Below are positions 37,754 through 47,289 of a stretch of DNA of 64,000 nt, piece by piece (the stretch's first letter is position 1; the number at the start of each line of letters is the position of its first letter). This stretch comes from Candidatus Fredericiella danica. GTDB taxonomy: Bacteria > Chloroflexota > Anaerolineae > Caldilineales > Caldilineaceae. The DNA lies in NCBI GenBank assembly GCA_016713335.1, contig JADJPH010000013.1, positions 75,102 to 139,101 on the forward strand, in the 5' to 3' direction. The notes under the pieces are model-generated. The model ran no database searches. It saw only the letters and a program-made list of their open reading frames with translations, and was not told the DNA's origin. The translations under genes and the position numbers were made by a program.

Positions 37754-40420
37754 ATGTCCAACACTTCATCCGGCTCAGTCGCACTGGTGACGCCAACGCC
37801 ACCGGGCGAACGCCGGGTCCATACGGTGATCGAAAATGTCAAGGGCGAGCGGGTTCCGCTTACCTGCCCAGCCTATGTCGATGATGAGATCATCAATCTG
37901 AGTGAAAATAGCGTCAAAGTGCTGGAGAAGCGCTATCTGCGGCGCGACTATGATGGAACCTACCTCGAGACGCCGGCCGGTATGTTCTTTCGTGTGGCCT
38001 ATCACATCGCCCAGGTCGAAAAGCAGCACGACGGCGACGCCGACGCGCTGGCGCAGGTCTTCTATGATCTATTGGCCGAGCGTCGTTTCTTCCCGAACAG
38101 CCCCACCTTCACGGGCGCCGGCACACCGTTGGGCCAACTTGCAGCCTGTTTTGTGCTGCCCATCGAAGATGATATGGGGCGCTATGGCGACGGCATCTTT
38201 AGCACCCTGCGCGTCGCAGCCCTGATCCAGCAGACTGGGGGCGGGAATGGCTTCTCGTTTTCACGGCTACGCCCCAAGGGCGATGTTGTGCTCACCTCTT
38301 CGGGGCGCGCCACCGGTCCGGTCGGCTTTTTGCGCGTCTACGATCAGGCATTTGGTGAGATCGCTCAGGGCGGCAGCCGGCGTGGCGCCAACATGGGGGT
38401 GCTGCGCGTCGACCACCCTGATATCGAAGAGTTTATCGAGTGCAAAGCCCAAGAGGGCAAGATCGCAAACTTCAACATCTCGGTGGCAATCACCGATGAG
38501 TTCATGCGTGCGGTGAAGGAAGATGGCGACTTCAACCTGCGCAACCCACGCAACGGCACGGTCTGGCGCACGGTGCGGGCACGCGACCTCTTCGAAAAGA
38601 TCGTGAAGTTTGCGCATCACAATGGCGAACCCGGCGCCCTGTTTATCGACGCCGCCAACCGGACGAACCCTGTCCCGCACCTGTACGCGTTGGAAGCAAC
38701 AAATCCTTGTGGGGAACAGTGGCTAGGTCCCTATGAAAATTGCTGCCTTGGATCAATAAATCTTGCGAATCACGCCACGACCGACGCACAGGGCGTGCCG
38801 GTCGTCGACTGGACATTGTTGCAGCGCAGTATCGAAGAGAGCACACACTTCCTCGACAATGTTGTCTCCGCCAATGCCTATGTACCTGCCGTCCCTGAAG
38901 TTGCGGCGGCGGCCTTTCGCGCGCGCCGTATTGGCCTGGGGATCATGGGTCTGGGCGACCTGATGTACAAGTTGGGTATCCGCTATGGTAGCCCCGAAGG
39001 CCAGGAGTTTGCTGCCCAGGTCATGGAGTTTGTCCGCTACCACGCAATGGCGAAGAGCATCGACCTGGCGCAAGCACGCGGTGCATTCCAGGCCTTTGCC
39101 GGCAGCATCTATGACCCCAAGACGCCCGGTGGCATGCAATGGCAGCCGCCTTCCCCACTGACGCCCTATGTTCGCAACTGGGGCCGCCCAAACCTTGATT
39201 GGCCGGCGATCGTCCACGGCATTGAAGCGCATGGCATGCGCAATGCGGCTCAAACCACGGTGGCGCCGACCGGCACCATCGCGACCGTCGTCGGTTGCGA
39301 GGGCTATGGCTGCGAACCCGTGTTTGCCCTGGGCTATATCCGTCATTTTAAGGACGGCGATCGCGATGTTGAACTCTATTACACCAGCCCGCTTTTTGAG
39401 ACGGCATTACATGCGAGCCACCTCGATGAGAACAGCATCAGTCGCATCAAGCAACATGTGGCCACCTTTGGCACCTGCCAGGATCTTGACGACCTGCCAG
39501 AGCACCTGCAGCATGCCTTTGTCGTTAGCAGCGATATCAGCGCCGAAGAGCACGTGATGATGCAGGCAGCTATTCAAGCATTTACTGACAATTCAATCAG
39601 CAAAACTTGCAATTTTCCAGAGGGCGCCACCGAGGAGGACGTTGCAAAGGCCTACATGTTGGCATGGGAAACCGGTTGCAAGGGGCTCACCGTCTATGTC
39701 ACCGGCAGCCGGCAAATCGTTGTGTTGGAGACAAAGGCCACGCGCGAGAAGAAGGAAGAACCAGCAGGTGCGGCTGCCGCCCTGGTTGAGCCGGCCTTGA
39801 ATGGCGCCAATGGCTACCATGCGCACACAAGTGAGCACAACGCGGAGCCGGCGGCCAATGATGGCCTGGATGATGGTTTTAGCTCGGTGCAGATCGATGT
39901 CAAGCCCACGTTGGTCAAGCGGCCGCGGCCCAGAAAGTTGCACGGCGCCACCTATCGCAAGGAAACACCCCTGGGCACCGCGTACATCACCGTCAACAGT
40001 GACGAGCGGGACGAGCCCTTTGAAGTCTTTATGAATGTGGGGAAAGCCGGCACTGAGGTGACCGCCGTCAGTGAAGCCATGGGGCGCCTGATCAGCTTGA
40101 TCCTGCGGATGCCGGCGTCACTGCCGCCAAGTGAGCGATTGCGTTGGATCAAGGATGAGATGGCGGGCATTGGCGGGGGCCGGCCGCTTGGCTTTGGGGT
40201 CAATCGCGTCCGCTCTTTGCCAGACGGCATTGCCCAGGTCCTGGCTGAGCATCTGAGCGAACTACCGCACAACGTCATTGAGGAGTTACAGGCCGAACAA
40301 CTGGCGCTGCCGATCAACACCAAACCGATCGGCGACATCTGCCCTGAGTGTGGCGAAGCCAGTTTCCTCAACGTGGAAGGCTGCAGAAAGTGCCATATCT
40401 GCGGGTATAGCGAGTGCTAA
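37754..40420 (+). CDS. nrdJ: Adenosylcobalamin-dependent ribonucleotide reductase (class II)
   Basis: 888 residues. Core motifs: FFPNSPTFTGAGT, LAACFVLPIEDDM, QTGGGNGFSFSRLRPKGD, GGSRRGANMGVLRVDHPD, the active-site Cys/Glu loop ATNPCGEQWLGPYENC, and VAPTGTIATVVGCEGYGCEP. The C terminus carries the redox/zinc ribbon CPECGEASF with CRKCHICGYSEC. The missing N-terminal ATP-cone and the arrangement match B12-dependent NrdJ, which needs no oxygen and no small subunit. A low-complexity Ala/Asn/His linker of about 60 residues (near residues 675-710) separates the barrel from the C-terminal domain. The gene is likely controlled by NrdR encoded upstream. Confidence 0.95.
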   Translation: MSNTSSGSVALVTPTPPGERRVHTVIENVKGERVPLTCPAYVDDEIINLSENSVKVLEKRYLRRDYDGTYLETPAGMFFRVAYHIAQVEKQHDGDADALAQVFYDLLAERRFFPNSPTFTGAGTPLGQLAACFVLPIEDDMGRYGDGIFSTLRVAALIQQTGGGNGFSFSRLRPKGDVVLTSSGRATGPVGFLRVYDQAFGEIAQGGSRRGANMGVLRVDHPDIEEFIECKAQEGKIANFNISVAITDEFMRAVKEDGDFNLRNPRNGTVWRTVRARDLFEKIVKFAHHNGEPGALFIDAANRTNPVPHLYALEATNPCGEQWLGPYENCCLGSINLANHATTDAQGVPVVDWTLLQRSIEESTHFLDNVVSANAYVPAVPEVAAAAFRARRIGLGIMGLGDLMYKLGIRYGSPEGQEFAAQVMEFVRYHAMAKSIDLAQARGAFQAFAGSIYDPKTPGGMQWQPPSPLTPYVRNWGRPNLDWPAIVHGIEAHGMRNAAQTTVAPTGTIATVVGCEGYGCEPVFALGYIRHFKDGDRDVELYYTSPLFETALHASHLDENSISRIKQHVATFGTCQDLDDLPEHLQHAFVVSSDISAEEHVMMQAAIQAFTDNSISKTCNFPEGATEEDVAKAYMLAWETGCKGLTVYVTGSRQIVVLETKATREKKEEPAGAAAALVEPALNGANGYHAHTSEHNAEPAANDGLDDGFSSVQIDVKPTLVKRPRPRKLHGATYRKETPLGTAYITVNSDERDEPFEVFMNVGKAGTEVTAVSEAMGRLISLILRMPASLPPSERLRWIKDEMAGIGGGRPLGFGVNRVRSLPDGIAQVLAEHLSELPHNVIEELQAEQLALPINTKPIGDICPECGEASFLNVEGCRKCHICGYSEC

Positions 40421-40426
40421 ATGCGA

Positions 40427-40507
40427 ATTACGAATTACGAATTACGATTGGCGCCATTGTTGCAGAAGTGCACTTTATGGCTCTGATCGTAATTCGTAAT
40501 TCGTCAT
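40427..40507. repeat. Palindrome of tandem AATTACG words between convergent genes
   Basis: The left arm (40427-40448) is three copies of AATTACG plus AT; the right arm (40486-40507) is its complement with 20 of 22 matches. It fills the 93-base gap between the convergent nrdJ and G1P dehydrogenase stops, a place expected for a bidirectional terminator, although T runs are absent. Confidence 0.65.
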
Positions 40508-40513
40508 TTCCAC

Positions 40514-41764
40514 CTACGGCATTCCCAGCATCCGCATCAGCTTGCGCACGGTGAACCGATCGCGCAGGTAGTGACCATAGGCAATCGCCAGCTCTTGCTC
40601 TTCCTGGCTCAACCCAATCTCAGCGACTGTGGTGGGGCCGCCCGCCTGGCGCAGCAAATGCGCCACCTCGACCGCCGGCGGCACCTGCGCGGCAATGGCC
40701 TGAATGTCATCCCAGTGATCCAGGATACGCTGTTTGATTTCAGCGTATTTGGCCGGCGTCAGTTCCAGGAAATGCGCCTGGTCGCGAATCACTTCATCGC
40801 CCTCTGCGCCGTAAGCCTTGCGGATGGCTGCTTCCTCGGCGCCCCGGTCAGGTAACTCGGATTCCTCCAGTAGGTGCGCCACCTGCTCGCGGGAGAACTG
40901 GCGCACCTGGTCGTAGAGACCCGCCACCAGGACCGTTGCTACGCCGACTTTCGCCCCGTGTAGAATCGCCGGACGCCCTTCGTGGAGCAGTTTCATCTCC
41001 CAGAAGTGCGAGTAGTGATGTTCGGTGCCTGAGGCCGGGCGTGACTGGCCAAAGTCAAGCATGCAGTAACCGGACTCCACGAGCGCATCAAACAGGATGC
41101 GCACTGCATCCGGATCGGCGCGGCCCACGCCTGCGGCGTTATCCGCACACAACTGCACCGCGTCGAGTGTGCGCTGTGCGATGCTGGCGTCGAACGGTTC
41201 GTCCCACAGAATTCGGCCCAGGCGCCAGTCCGCAATCGAGGTGTACTTGCCCAACATGTCGCCAAAGCCTGCGGCGATCATCGCCTGGGGCGCGGCGCAC
41301 AAGGTATGCAAGTCGGCAAAGATGGCATTGGGTGCGTGGGCGTAAACGGTCTTCTTGACGCCGTCGATGATCATCGGGGCGCCGATGGAGGTGAAGCCAT
41401 CGACCGACGGCGCCGTTGGGATTGAAATAAAGCCGCTCCGCGTCCGGTGGCTGACAAATCGGGTGATGTCGGTGATGGGCCCCGAACCCACAGCGATAAA
41501 GGTGCGCTCGACCGGATCGAGGGCACGCATCACTTCAAACACATGCTCGCCGTCGGCAATGACTTCCGGTTTTGTCAAGATGACCTGCCGCAAATCAAAG
41601 CCCGCGCTCGATAGCGCATTCGCAACGGCCTGGCCTTTGGCGGCGTAGGTGTTTGGATCGGCGACGAGAAACAGACGCGGGCGCCCATTTTCACGGCAAT
41701 AATGCAGCAGGTGGTCGATGGCATGGTCGTCGACCGTGACGACTTGCGGGCGTAGTTGTGACAT
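40514..41764 (-). CDS. Glycerol-1-phosphate dehydrogenase, AraM/EgsA family
   Basis: 416 residues. GGAGA lies six bases before the ATG. The NAD-binding loop reads FIAVGSGPITDITRFVSH, followed by FISIPTAPSVDGFTSIGAPM, hallmark of the sn-glycerol-1-phosphate dehydrogenase branch of the iron-type alcohol dehydrogenase superfamily. Metal ligands are probably Asp in GFGDMLGKYTSIADW and His in GTEHHYSHFWE and LHGAKVGVAT. The enzyme makes G1P, the backbone of archaeal lipids; in Bacillus AraM lies in the arabinose operon. Here it follows a class II aldolase by 25 bases, again a sugar context. Confidence 0.85.
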   Translation of the reverse strand: MSQLRPQVVTVDDHAIDHLLHYCRENGRPRLFLVADPNTYAAKGQAVANALSSAGFDLRQVILTKPEVIADGEHVFEVMRALDPVERTFIAVGSGPITDITRFVSHRTRSGFISIPTAPSVDGFTSIGAPMIIDGVKKTVYAHAPNAIFADLHTLCAAPQAMIAAGFGDMLGKYTSIADWRLGRILWDEPFDASIAQRTLDAVQLCADNAAGVGRADPDAVRILFDALVESGYCMLDFGQSRPASGTEHHYSHFWEMKLLHEGRPAILHGAKVGVATVLVAGLYDQVRQFSREQVAHLLEESELPDRGAEEAAIRKAYGAEGDEVIRDQAHFLELTPAKYAEIKQRILDHWDDIQAIAAQVPPAVEVAHLLRQAGGPTTVAEIGLSQEEQELAIAYGHYLRDRFTVRKLMRMLGMP

Positions 41765-41789
41765 GGTGATTCTCCTTTGTCCGCGGCGG

Positions 41790-42437
41790 CTAGTTGCGCG
41801 CCATGGCGTTGGCTAACGCAAACAGCATAACCGACCCCGCTTCTTCAGCCGTCTGGCCAAAGGTGACGATGCCGTCCTCGTGTCCACCCATCGCAAAGAT
41901 GTGCTGGCTCGCGACATCCGTCTCCGCAAATAGCCTCACGACTTCATTGGCCATTTCGGGCGACCCATAGGCGACCGTAGCGTCGGTGACCGGGATCCCA
42001 AGTGCTTGGGCATGGCGCCAGATTTCAGGCGAATGGGCATGCATCACCCAACGGACGCTGTCGTCCATGTCATAGATGATGCCGTGCGTCAATGATTCAG
42101 AAGACGGATAGGCAGGGCCTTCGCTCACAATTGTGTTTTTCTGGGATTGGCTGGCGACAACAACCGTGAAGTCTTCAGGTTGCAGGTCCGCAATGTCGCC
42201 GGTCTGTGTGCCGGTGATGACAAAGTGGCGTTCTTCTGGCGCCGCATCCCACGGCGCCACGCGCCGGCTGATGTTGCCAAACCCATAGCCCGCATAGCGC
42301 GCCGGGTCCTGCCCAATCAATTTGAGCAACACCAGGATCTTGCGCCAGGCATTCAACTCGCTGAGCTCGGTTGCTGCCATCGGTGCGGCAGGGGTGTGCT
42401 GGATTGTGTACTTGATGACACCTTCTTTAACGGCCAT
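41790..42437 (-). CDS. Class II aldolase/adducin family protein (AraD/FucA-like)
   Basis: 215 residues from the ATG at 42437 with AGGAG seven bases upstream. The family core is present: GFGNISRRV (phosphate binding), VITGTQTGD, ESLTHGIIYDM, the first zinc His pair VMHAHSPEIW, and the later His in FAMGGHEDGIVTFG. Members cleave or epimerise sugar phosphates such as L-fuculose or L-ribulose 5-phosphate. The unusual spacing and short length leave the substrate open. It is the first gene of a two-gene operon with G1P dehydrogenase. Confidence 0.8.
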   Translation of the reverse strand: MAVKEGVIKYTIQHTPAAPMAATELSELNAWRKILVLLKLIGQDPARYAGYGFGNISRRVAPWDAAPEERHFVITGTQTGDIADLQPEDFTVVVASQSQKNTIVSEGPAYPSSESLTHGIIYDMDDSVRWVMHAHSPEIWRHAQALGIPVTDATVAYGSPEMANEVVRLFAETDVASQHIFAMGGHEDGIVTFGQTAEEAGSVMLFALANAMARN

Positions 42438-42713
42438 TTCGTTTCTCCTGATCGCCGGCATCCCGTATCGATCAAATGGAATAAGTGAAGAACATACAAA
42501 CCGCGGCGCAAAAACGTGCGGTTTGTGAGAATTTTCTCATATCTTCACCCGCTTCACAACTACAGTACCGTGTCCTGCTGTAATCAAACCTACTCAGCAA
42601 GCCATAAAAAATGATAAACTGAAACCGGAGGCGTCGTTTCCATCGTTGTAGTCGGTGAGGGCCATTGCTGGGGTAACGGCACTACGGAGGTCCAGACTGT
42701 GCAGCGGAGAACC

Positions 42714-43975
42714 ATGAAGAAAACGTCAATTATCATCGGTCGAGCTTTAGCGCCCGTCGTGCTTCTGCTGGCGCTGCTTTGGCCCTACCAGGCAGGCGCC
42801 CAAAGCACATCAGGTTGCGCCAAAGTCGTGACGGTGCGCGCGGGCGACACCCTGACCGGGATTGCCGAAACTCATCTTGCCGACCCTGGCGCCTATGAAA
42901 GCATCGTCGATGCCACCAATGCGCGCGCCCGCACCGATGATTCGTTCCCAACCATCAGCGACGAAACCCTGATTCAGATTGGTTGGCGGCTCTGTATTCC
43001 CCCGCAGGCGGCGATTGCAGCGCAGACGCCAGATGAGGACGAGGGGGGGCCCACAGGCGATCAAGCGGCCGAGGAGACGCTGCTGTTCGACGCCGAGCAA
43101 CTCACGATTGATTTCTTACGCAAGGGGAGCTACCCCGGCAGCGAGATCGAGATCGAAGAGGTATTGGCGCCTGGTGAAAACTATGATCGCTACATTGCCT
43201 CTTACCTGTCAGAAGGCTTGAAGCAATACGGTCTCCTCACGGTGCCACAAGGCAAGAAACCGGCAACCGGTTGGCCGGTCATTGTCTTCAATCACGGCTA
43301 CATCCCACCTGAGGTCTACCGGCCAACAGAACGCTACGTCGCCTATGTGGATGCGCTTGCCAGCAATGGCTACATTGTGTTCCGGCCTGACTACCGGGGG
43401 AACGGCTTCTCGGAAGGTGAGGCGCGCGGCGCGTATGGCGCGCCCGATTATGTCATCGACGTGCTCAACGCCGTGGCATGGATCAAGCAATACCCTGATG
43501 CCGACCCGAAGCGCATCGGTATGTGGGGCCACTCGATGGGCGGCTACATCACATTGCGCGCCATGGTCACCACCGATGATGTGAAGGCAGGAGTGATTTG
43601 GGCGGGAGTCGTCGCTTCCTATCCTGACCTGGTGGAACGGTGGAATCGACGCACCAGTGACATCCCGGAGCGCGCACGGCGCTGGCGCACGCAATTGCTT
43701 GAGCAATATGGCACGCCGGCTGAAAACCCCGCATTCTGGAATACCATCTCAGCGAATAGCTACCTGGAGGATCTCTCCGGTCCGGTGCAGATCCACCACG
43801 GTACGGCTGATGCGACGGTGCCGATCGAGTTCTCGGTCAAACTCTTTGACCAGCTCAAAGCCGCCAACCAGCCCGGCGAGATCTATACCTACCTGGGCGA
43901 CGATCACAACATCGCCCAATCTTTGATCAGGCCATGGCGCGGACACTTGCCTATTTTGATGAGTATGTGAAGTAA
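42714..43975 (+). CDS. Secreted LysM-containing alpha/beta hydrolase (frame break near 43921)
   Basis: About 420 residues from ATG 42714; a GTG at 42699 with GGAGG upstream is an alternative. Signal peptide MKKTSIIIGRALAPVVLLLALL ends at AGAQS. A LysM domain follows (VVTVRAGDTLTGIAETHLAD to IQIGWRLCIPP), then an Asp/Glu linker and a prolyl-oligopeptidase-like hydrolase with VIVFNHGYIPP, nucleophile GHSMGGY, and Asp in HHGTADATVP. As written it ends after DDHNIAQS with an unrelated tail; the next frame gives FDQAMARTLAYFDEYVK to the TAA at 43973-43975, so a base is missing near 43921. The catalytic His is in DDHN. LysM suggests anchoring to peptidoglycan. Confidence 0.82.
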
Positions 43976-43981
43976 GATGCT

Positions 43982-45293
43982 TCACGCATCCACTTGCAGC
44001 GTTGCCCCGAGGGCTTGTAAAGTTACTTCAAAGCCTGGGAAGCTATCCGCGGTGACTTCGGAGCCATAGACAACCGTGGTCCCGCGCGCAACCAGGCCGG
44101 CCACTGCCATCGCCATCGCCAGGCGGTGATCACCGTGACTCTCGACCGGGGCGCCGATCAGTGATGTTGGCCCTTCCACAATAAAGCCATCGGCGGTAGG
44201 CTCGATTTTGGCGCCTACCTTGCGTAGTTCGCTCACGGTCGTGGCAATGCGGTCCGTCTCCTTGACCCGCAATTCGTGGGCATCGCGGATCACCGTGCGG
44301 CCCTTTGCCTGCGTGGCGGCCACGGCAAGCACCGGTAACTCATCGATCATCGTCACGATCTGTTGGCCGCCGAACGTGGCGCCGTGCAACTCGGAGAAAG
44401 TCACCTCCAGGTCGGCAACGGGTTCGCCACCCTCAACGCGCTCATTTGCATAGGTGATATTCGCACCCATCTCACAGAGCGCATCGACGATCCCGGTCCG
44501 TGTCGGATTCACGCCCACCCCAATCACCGTCATGCGGCTGCCCGGCGTAATTGCGCCTGCCACTAGCAGAAACGCAGCGGATGAGAGATCACCGGGCACT
44601 ACGAGGTCGAGCGGCGATAGGGGTGCGGTGGGACGTTCGCTCGTGACCTTGTTGCCGTACACATGGACGGGTGCGCCCATGGCGCCCAGCATGCGCTCCG
44701 TATGGTCGCGCGCCGGTCCCGGTTCCTTGATCACGGTCAACCCCTGGGCGTAGAGACCGGCCAGGATGACGCAGCTCTTCACCTGGGCGCTGGCGACGGG
44801 CATGTCGTATTCAAAGCCGCGCAGCCGGGCGGGCCGGATGCCTAGCGGGGCATATTCGCCATTTTGTCTGCCCAGAATATCGGCGCCCATGCCGCGGAGG
44901 GGGCGCGTGACCCGTCCCATGGGCCGCCGGCGAATCTGCGCCGTACCGGTCAGGAAACTAGCGAATTTCTGACCGGCGAGCAGACCGGTCAGCAACCGGA
45001 TGGTCGTACCAGAATTGCCGCAATCGAGAGAAATCACCCGGCTCTTGCAGCCCCTCGAACCCGCGGCCGTGCACCAGCAATTCGGTGGGCGTCACCGTCT
45101 CGATCTCGACGCCCAGACCGCGCATCACATGGATTGTCGAGCGGCAGTCGCCGCCGTCCAGAAAATTGCGGATCTTGGTCACGCCGTCGGCAATCCCGCC
45201 AAACAGCACGGCGCGATGCGAGATCGACTTGTCGCCGGGGACGGAGCAATGGCCGGTGAGGGGAGCGGAAGGAGAAAGGGTGATTTGGGTCAT
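43982..45293 (-). CDS. aroA: EPSP synthase (frame break near 45040)
   Basis: About 437 residues. The N-terminal part has VPGDKSISHRAVLFGGIADG and FLDGGDCRST; near 45036-45042 the frame breaks, and the other frame resumes at VISLDCGNSGTTIRLLTG, the PEP/shikimate-3-phosphate loop. Later motifs are GRVTRPL, SAQVKSC, DLSSAAFLLVAG, DELPVLAV, LRVKETDRI and DHRLAMAMAVAGL. It catalyses the sixth step of the shikimate pathway. A strong promoter lies about 150 bases upstream. It is convergent with the hydrolase gene, six bases apart. Confidence 0.92.
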
Positions 45294-45442
45294 GGGTGGG
45301 CCTTAACTACTGGGAATGGTGAACAAGCCGGCTGTTAGGAGATTGGGCACGCCATCCTTGCAGAACGCGCTGGGTTCAATGGCCATGCTGTGCTCAAGCC
45401 GGGTGATGTTGGTGGCGGAAAGAGTGAGTGAACGCTGCCCGG

Positions 45443-45471
45443 ATTATAGCCAATGCTGGGTATTCTCGCAA
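45443..45471 (-). promoter_or_regulatory. Promoter of aroA
   Basis: On the minus strand TTGCGA (45471-45466), a 17-base spacer and a perfect TATAAT (45448-45443). The leader to the aroA ATG at 45293 would be about 143 bases long. Confidence 0.65.
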
Positions 45472-45492
45472 GGGATCGCGCCATTCTCTTCG

Positions 45493-45804
45493 CTACGCCA
45501 CGAAATCTTTCTGGCACTGGATCCATTCAGGATCGCGGGCATAGCCTAACTGATTGAACATCGCCTGCATGGGTGCGTTTTGAATCGCAGTGCATGTCTT
45601 CAGTTGCGGATAGCCGTGTGCGCGGCAGTAGGCAATCCCGCGTAGTTGCATGGCCAGCCCGATCCCCTGCCGGCGATGGTCGCGCCGGACGCCAAGCAAG
45701 CCTCCCAGCAAGATATTGTTGTCAGGGTCCTTGCTTAATTCCCGCAAGCCGACATACTCTTCTGGGTGGTGAATTATTATTCTCCGCCTGAGCGTCACCG
45801 TCAC
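45493..45804 (-). CDS. Short GNAT acetyltransferase, N terminus reduced
   Basis: 103 residues from a GTG at 45804. The acetyl-CoA loop LLGVRRDHRRQGIGLAMQLRGIAYCRAHGY and the following NAPMQAMFNQLGY helix are clear. Typical single-domain GNATs are about 140-170 residues, so the N-terminal helix pair is largely absent; a stop codon lies just upstream of the start. It may be a minimal GNAT, or a truncated remnant. Substrate unknown. Confidence 0.6.
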   Translation of the reverse strand: MTVTLRRRIIIHHPEEYVGLRELSKDPDNNILLGGLLGVRRDHRRQGIGLAMQLRGIAYCRAHGYPQLKTCTAIQNAPMQAMFNQLGYARDPEWIQCQKDFVA

Positions 45805-46089
45805 TCGGTCGTGCTGAATTTTGCCGATCTTCCTATTGACACCCCCAAATTATAGGAGTAGTGTGAAGTGTAGTTAACCTGACAACCGGTTTGAGGATCA
45901 ACCGAGTTTTACTGGTAGGTGCCCGTCTATGCGGTTACGCTCACCGGGGATGCGCACCCTCAACCTGGCCATCGCAACGCGTTTGTGGCCGCCTACCCAG
46001 CCAGCAGCCAGGATCTTCATATTGTCTCCGGCTACTGCCGTCTGAACCGACATTCGCCATTATCCCCAAACAAGCGAAAGGAAAATGCT

Positions 46090-47268
46090 ATGTTCGCCAC
46101 ATTGCCTCTGTGCATAGCAGGTGCACGGTTGATTGGGATTGGTGTAAGCATCGTGTTGATCCTCCTATTGACGAGTGCGTGCCAGCCGATCCAACCGCCG
46201 ACTGCGGCAGCACCGGTGGCGAGTTCATCCCCAGCGGAGGGGACGGAGGACTCGGCGACGCCGGCGAGCGCGGAAGCAGCATCGATTGCGCCAACACCGA
46301 AACCGACTCGCCGCCCGCGCGTCAAACTCGACATTGTGCTTGAGAAGTTAAACAGCGTCGCACTTGCTGGTAATCTGCTCGGGGATCCGACCGAGCGCAA
46401 GATCCAGGTCGTGCTACCCCAAGGCTACGCCGAGTCGAACAAACGCTACCCAGTTGTGTACATGTTGCACGGCTATACTGGCAATGAGAGTTACGGCTTT
46501 GAAGGCAAGTCCATATATGAGCAGGTACTGCGCAACGGCGAAGCCAAAGAGATGATCCTCGTGTTTCCGAACGCCGACAACCGACTTGAGGGGAGCTTTT
46601 ACCTGAATTCCCCAACGATCGGCGACTACGAAACCTACATCTCCCAGGAGGTGGTTGACTATATTGACGCCCACTATCGCACATTAGCCACACGCGATAG
46701 CCGAGGAATCGCCGGCTGTTCGATGGGCGGAGACGGCGCCATTCATCTTGGACTCACTTATCCAGATGTCTTTGGTGTCGCGGCACCAATGTCTGGCCAA
46801 TATCATTGGCTCAATGATCTAGGCTGGAAGAACGTAGACGGCTTTTCGAAGCTGCCCGCTAACGATGACGAGTTTCAAACACTTCCGATCGAGATCCGAT
46901 GGCTCACGGCAATCGCGGCTGGGGCCGCCCCGAACGCGGACAAGCCGCCCTTCTTTCTCGACATGCCATGGGAAATCGTCAATGGTGCACCACAGGTCCT
47001 GCCTGAGGTGAGGGAAAAGATCGCTGCGGCATCACCTTGGGCTGATGCCGCAGACTACAGCAAGCAGTCGCAGCGCCTGAATTCGCTACTAATCTACCAT
47101 GGGAGGTTGGACGCGATTACTCCGGTCGAACAAGTGCGGGCGTTTGATGCCTATTTGACTGAATTGGGCATCAAACATGACTATCTGGAGACTGATATGG
47201 GACACTGTGGCGACCTGGCGCCGGTACTCTCGTTTATGTCGGAGCAGTTGGTGGCTGAGGAACCGTAG
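46090..47268 (+). CDS. Esterase-type lipoprotein (esterase D / feruloyl-esterase family)
   Basis: 392 residues from ATG 46090, with AAAGGAAA upstream; the open frame before it lacks start evidence. A hydrophobic leader (LIGIGVSIVLILLLTSAC) ends in a lipobox-like TSAC, predicting a lipid-anchored protein. After a low-complexity Ala/Pro/Thr linker comes an alpha/beta hydrolase: RYPVVYMLHGYTGNE, nucleophile elbow GIAGCSMGGDGAIH, Asp in GRLDAITPVEQ and His in DMGHCGDLA. This is the pattern of the Putative-esterase (esterase D/tributyrin) family. Substrate unknown. The next gene, a SWIM protein, starts about 20 bases downstream. Confidence 0.82.
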   Translation: MFATLPLCIAGARLIGIGVSIVLILLLTSACQPIQPPTAAAPVASSSPAEGTEDSATPASAEAASIAPTPKPTRRPRVKLDIVLEKLNSVALAGNLLGDPTERKIQVVLPQGYAESNKRYPVVYMLHGYTGNESYGFEGKSIYEQVLRNGEAKEMILVFPNADNRLEGSFYLNSPTIGDYETYISQEVVDYIDAHYRTLATRDSRGIAGCSMGGDGAIHLGLTYPDVFGVAAPMSGQYHWLNDLGWKNVDGFSKLPANDDEFQTLPIEIRWLTAIAAGAAPNADKPPFFLDMPWEIVNGAPQVLPEVREKIAAASPWADAADYSKQSQRLNSLLIYHGRLDAITPVEQVRAFDAYLTELGIKHDYLETDMGHCGDLAPVLSFMSEQLVAEEP

Positions 47269-47289
47269 ACAGATCGCCCGCAATCACAC

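Noticed and set aside
45303..45386. 27-codon open frame in the aroA leader as a leader peptide
   Set aside because: It has no clear ribosome-binding motif and no run of aromatic codons expected for attenuation.
45303..45436. T-box or other riboswitch in the aroA leader
   Set aside because: No T-box specifier/antiterminator bulge or other known aptamer core could be found.
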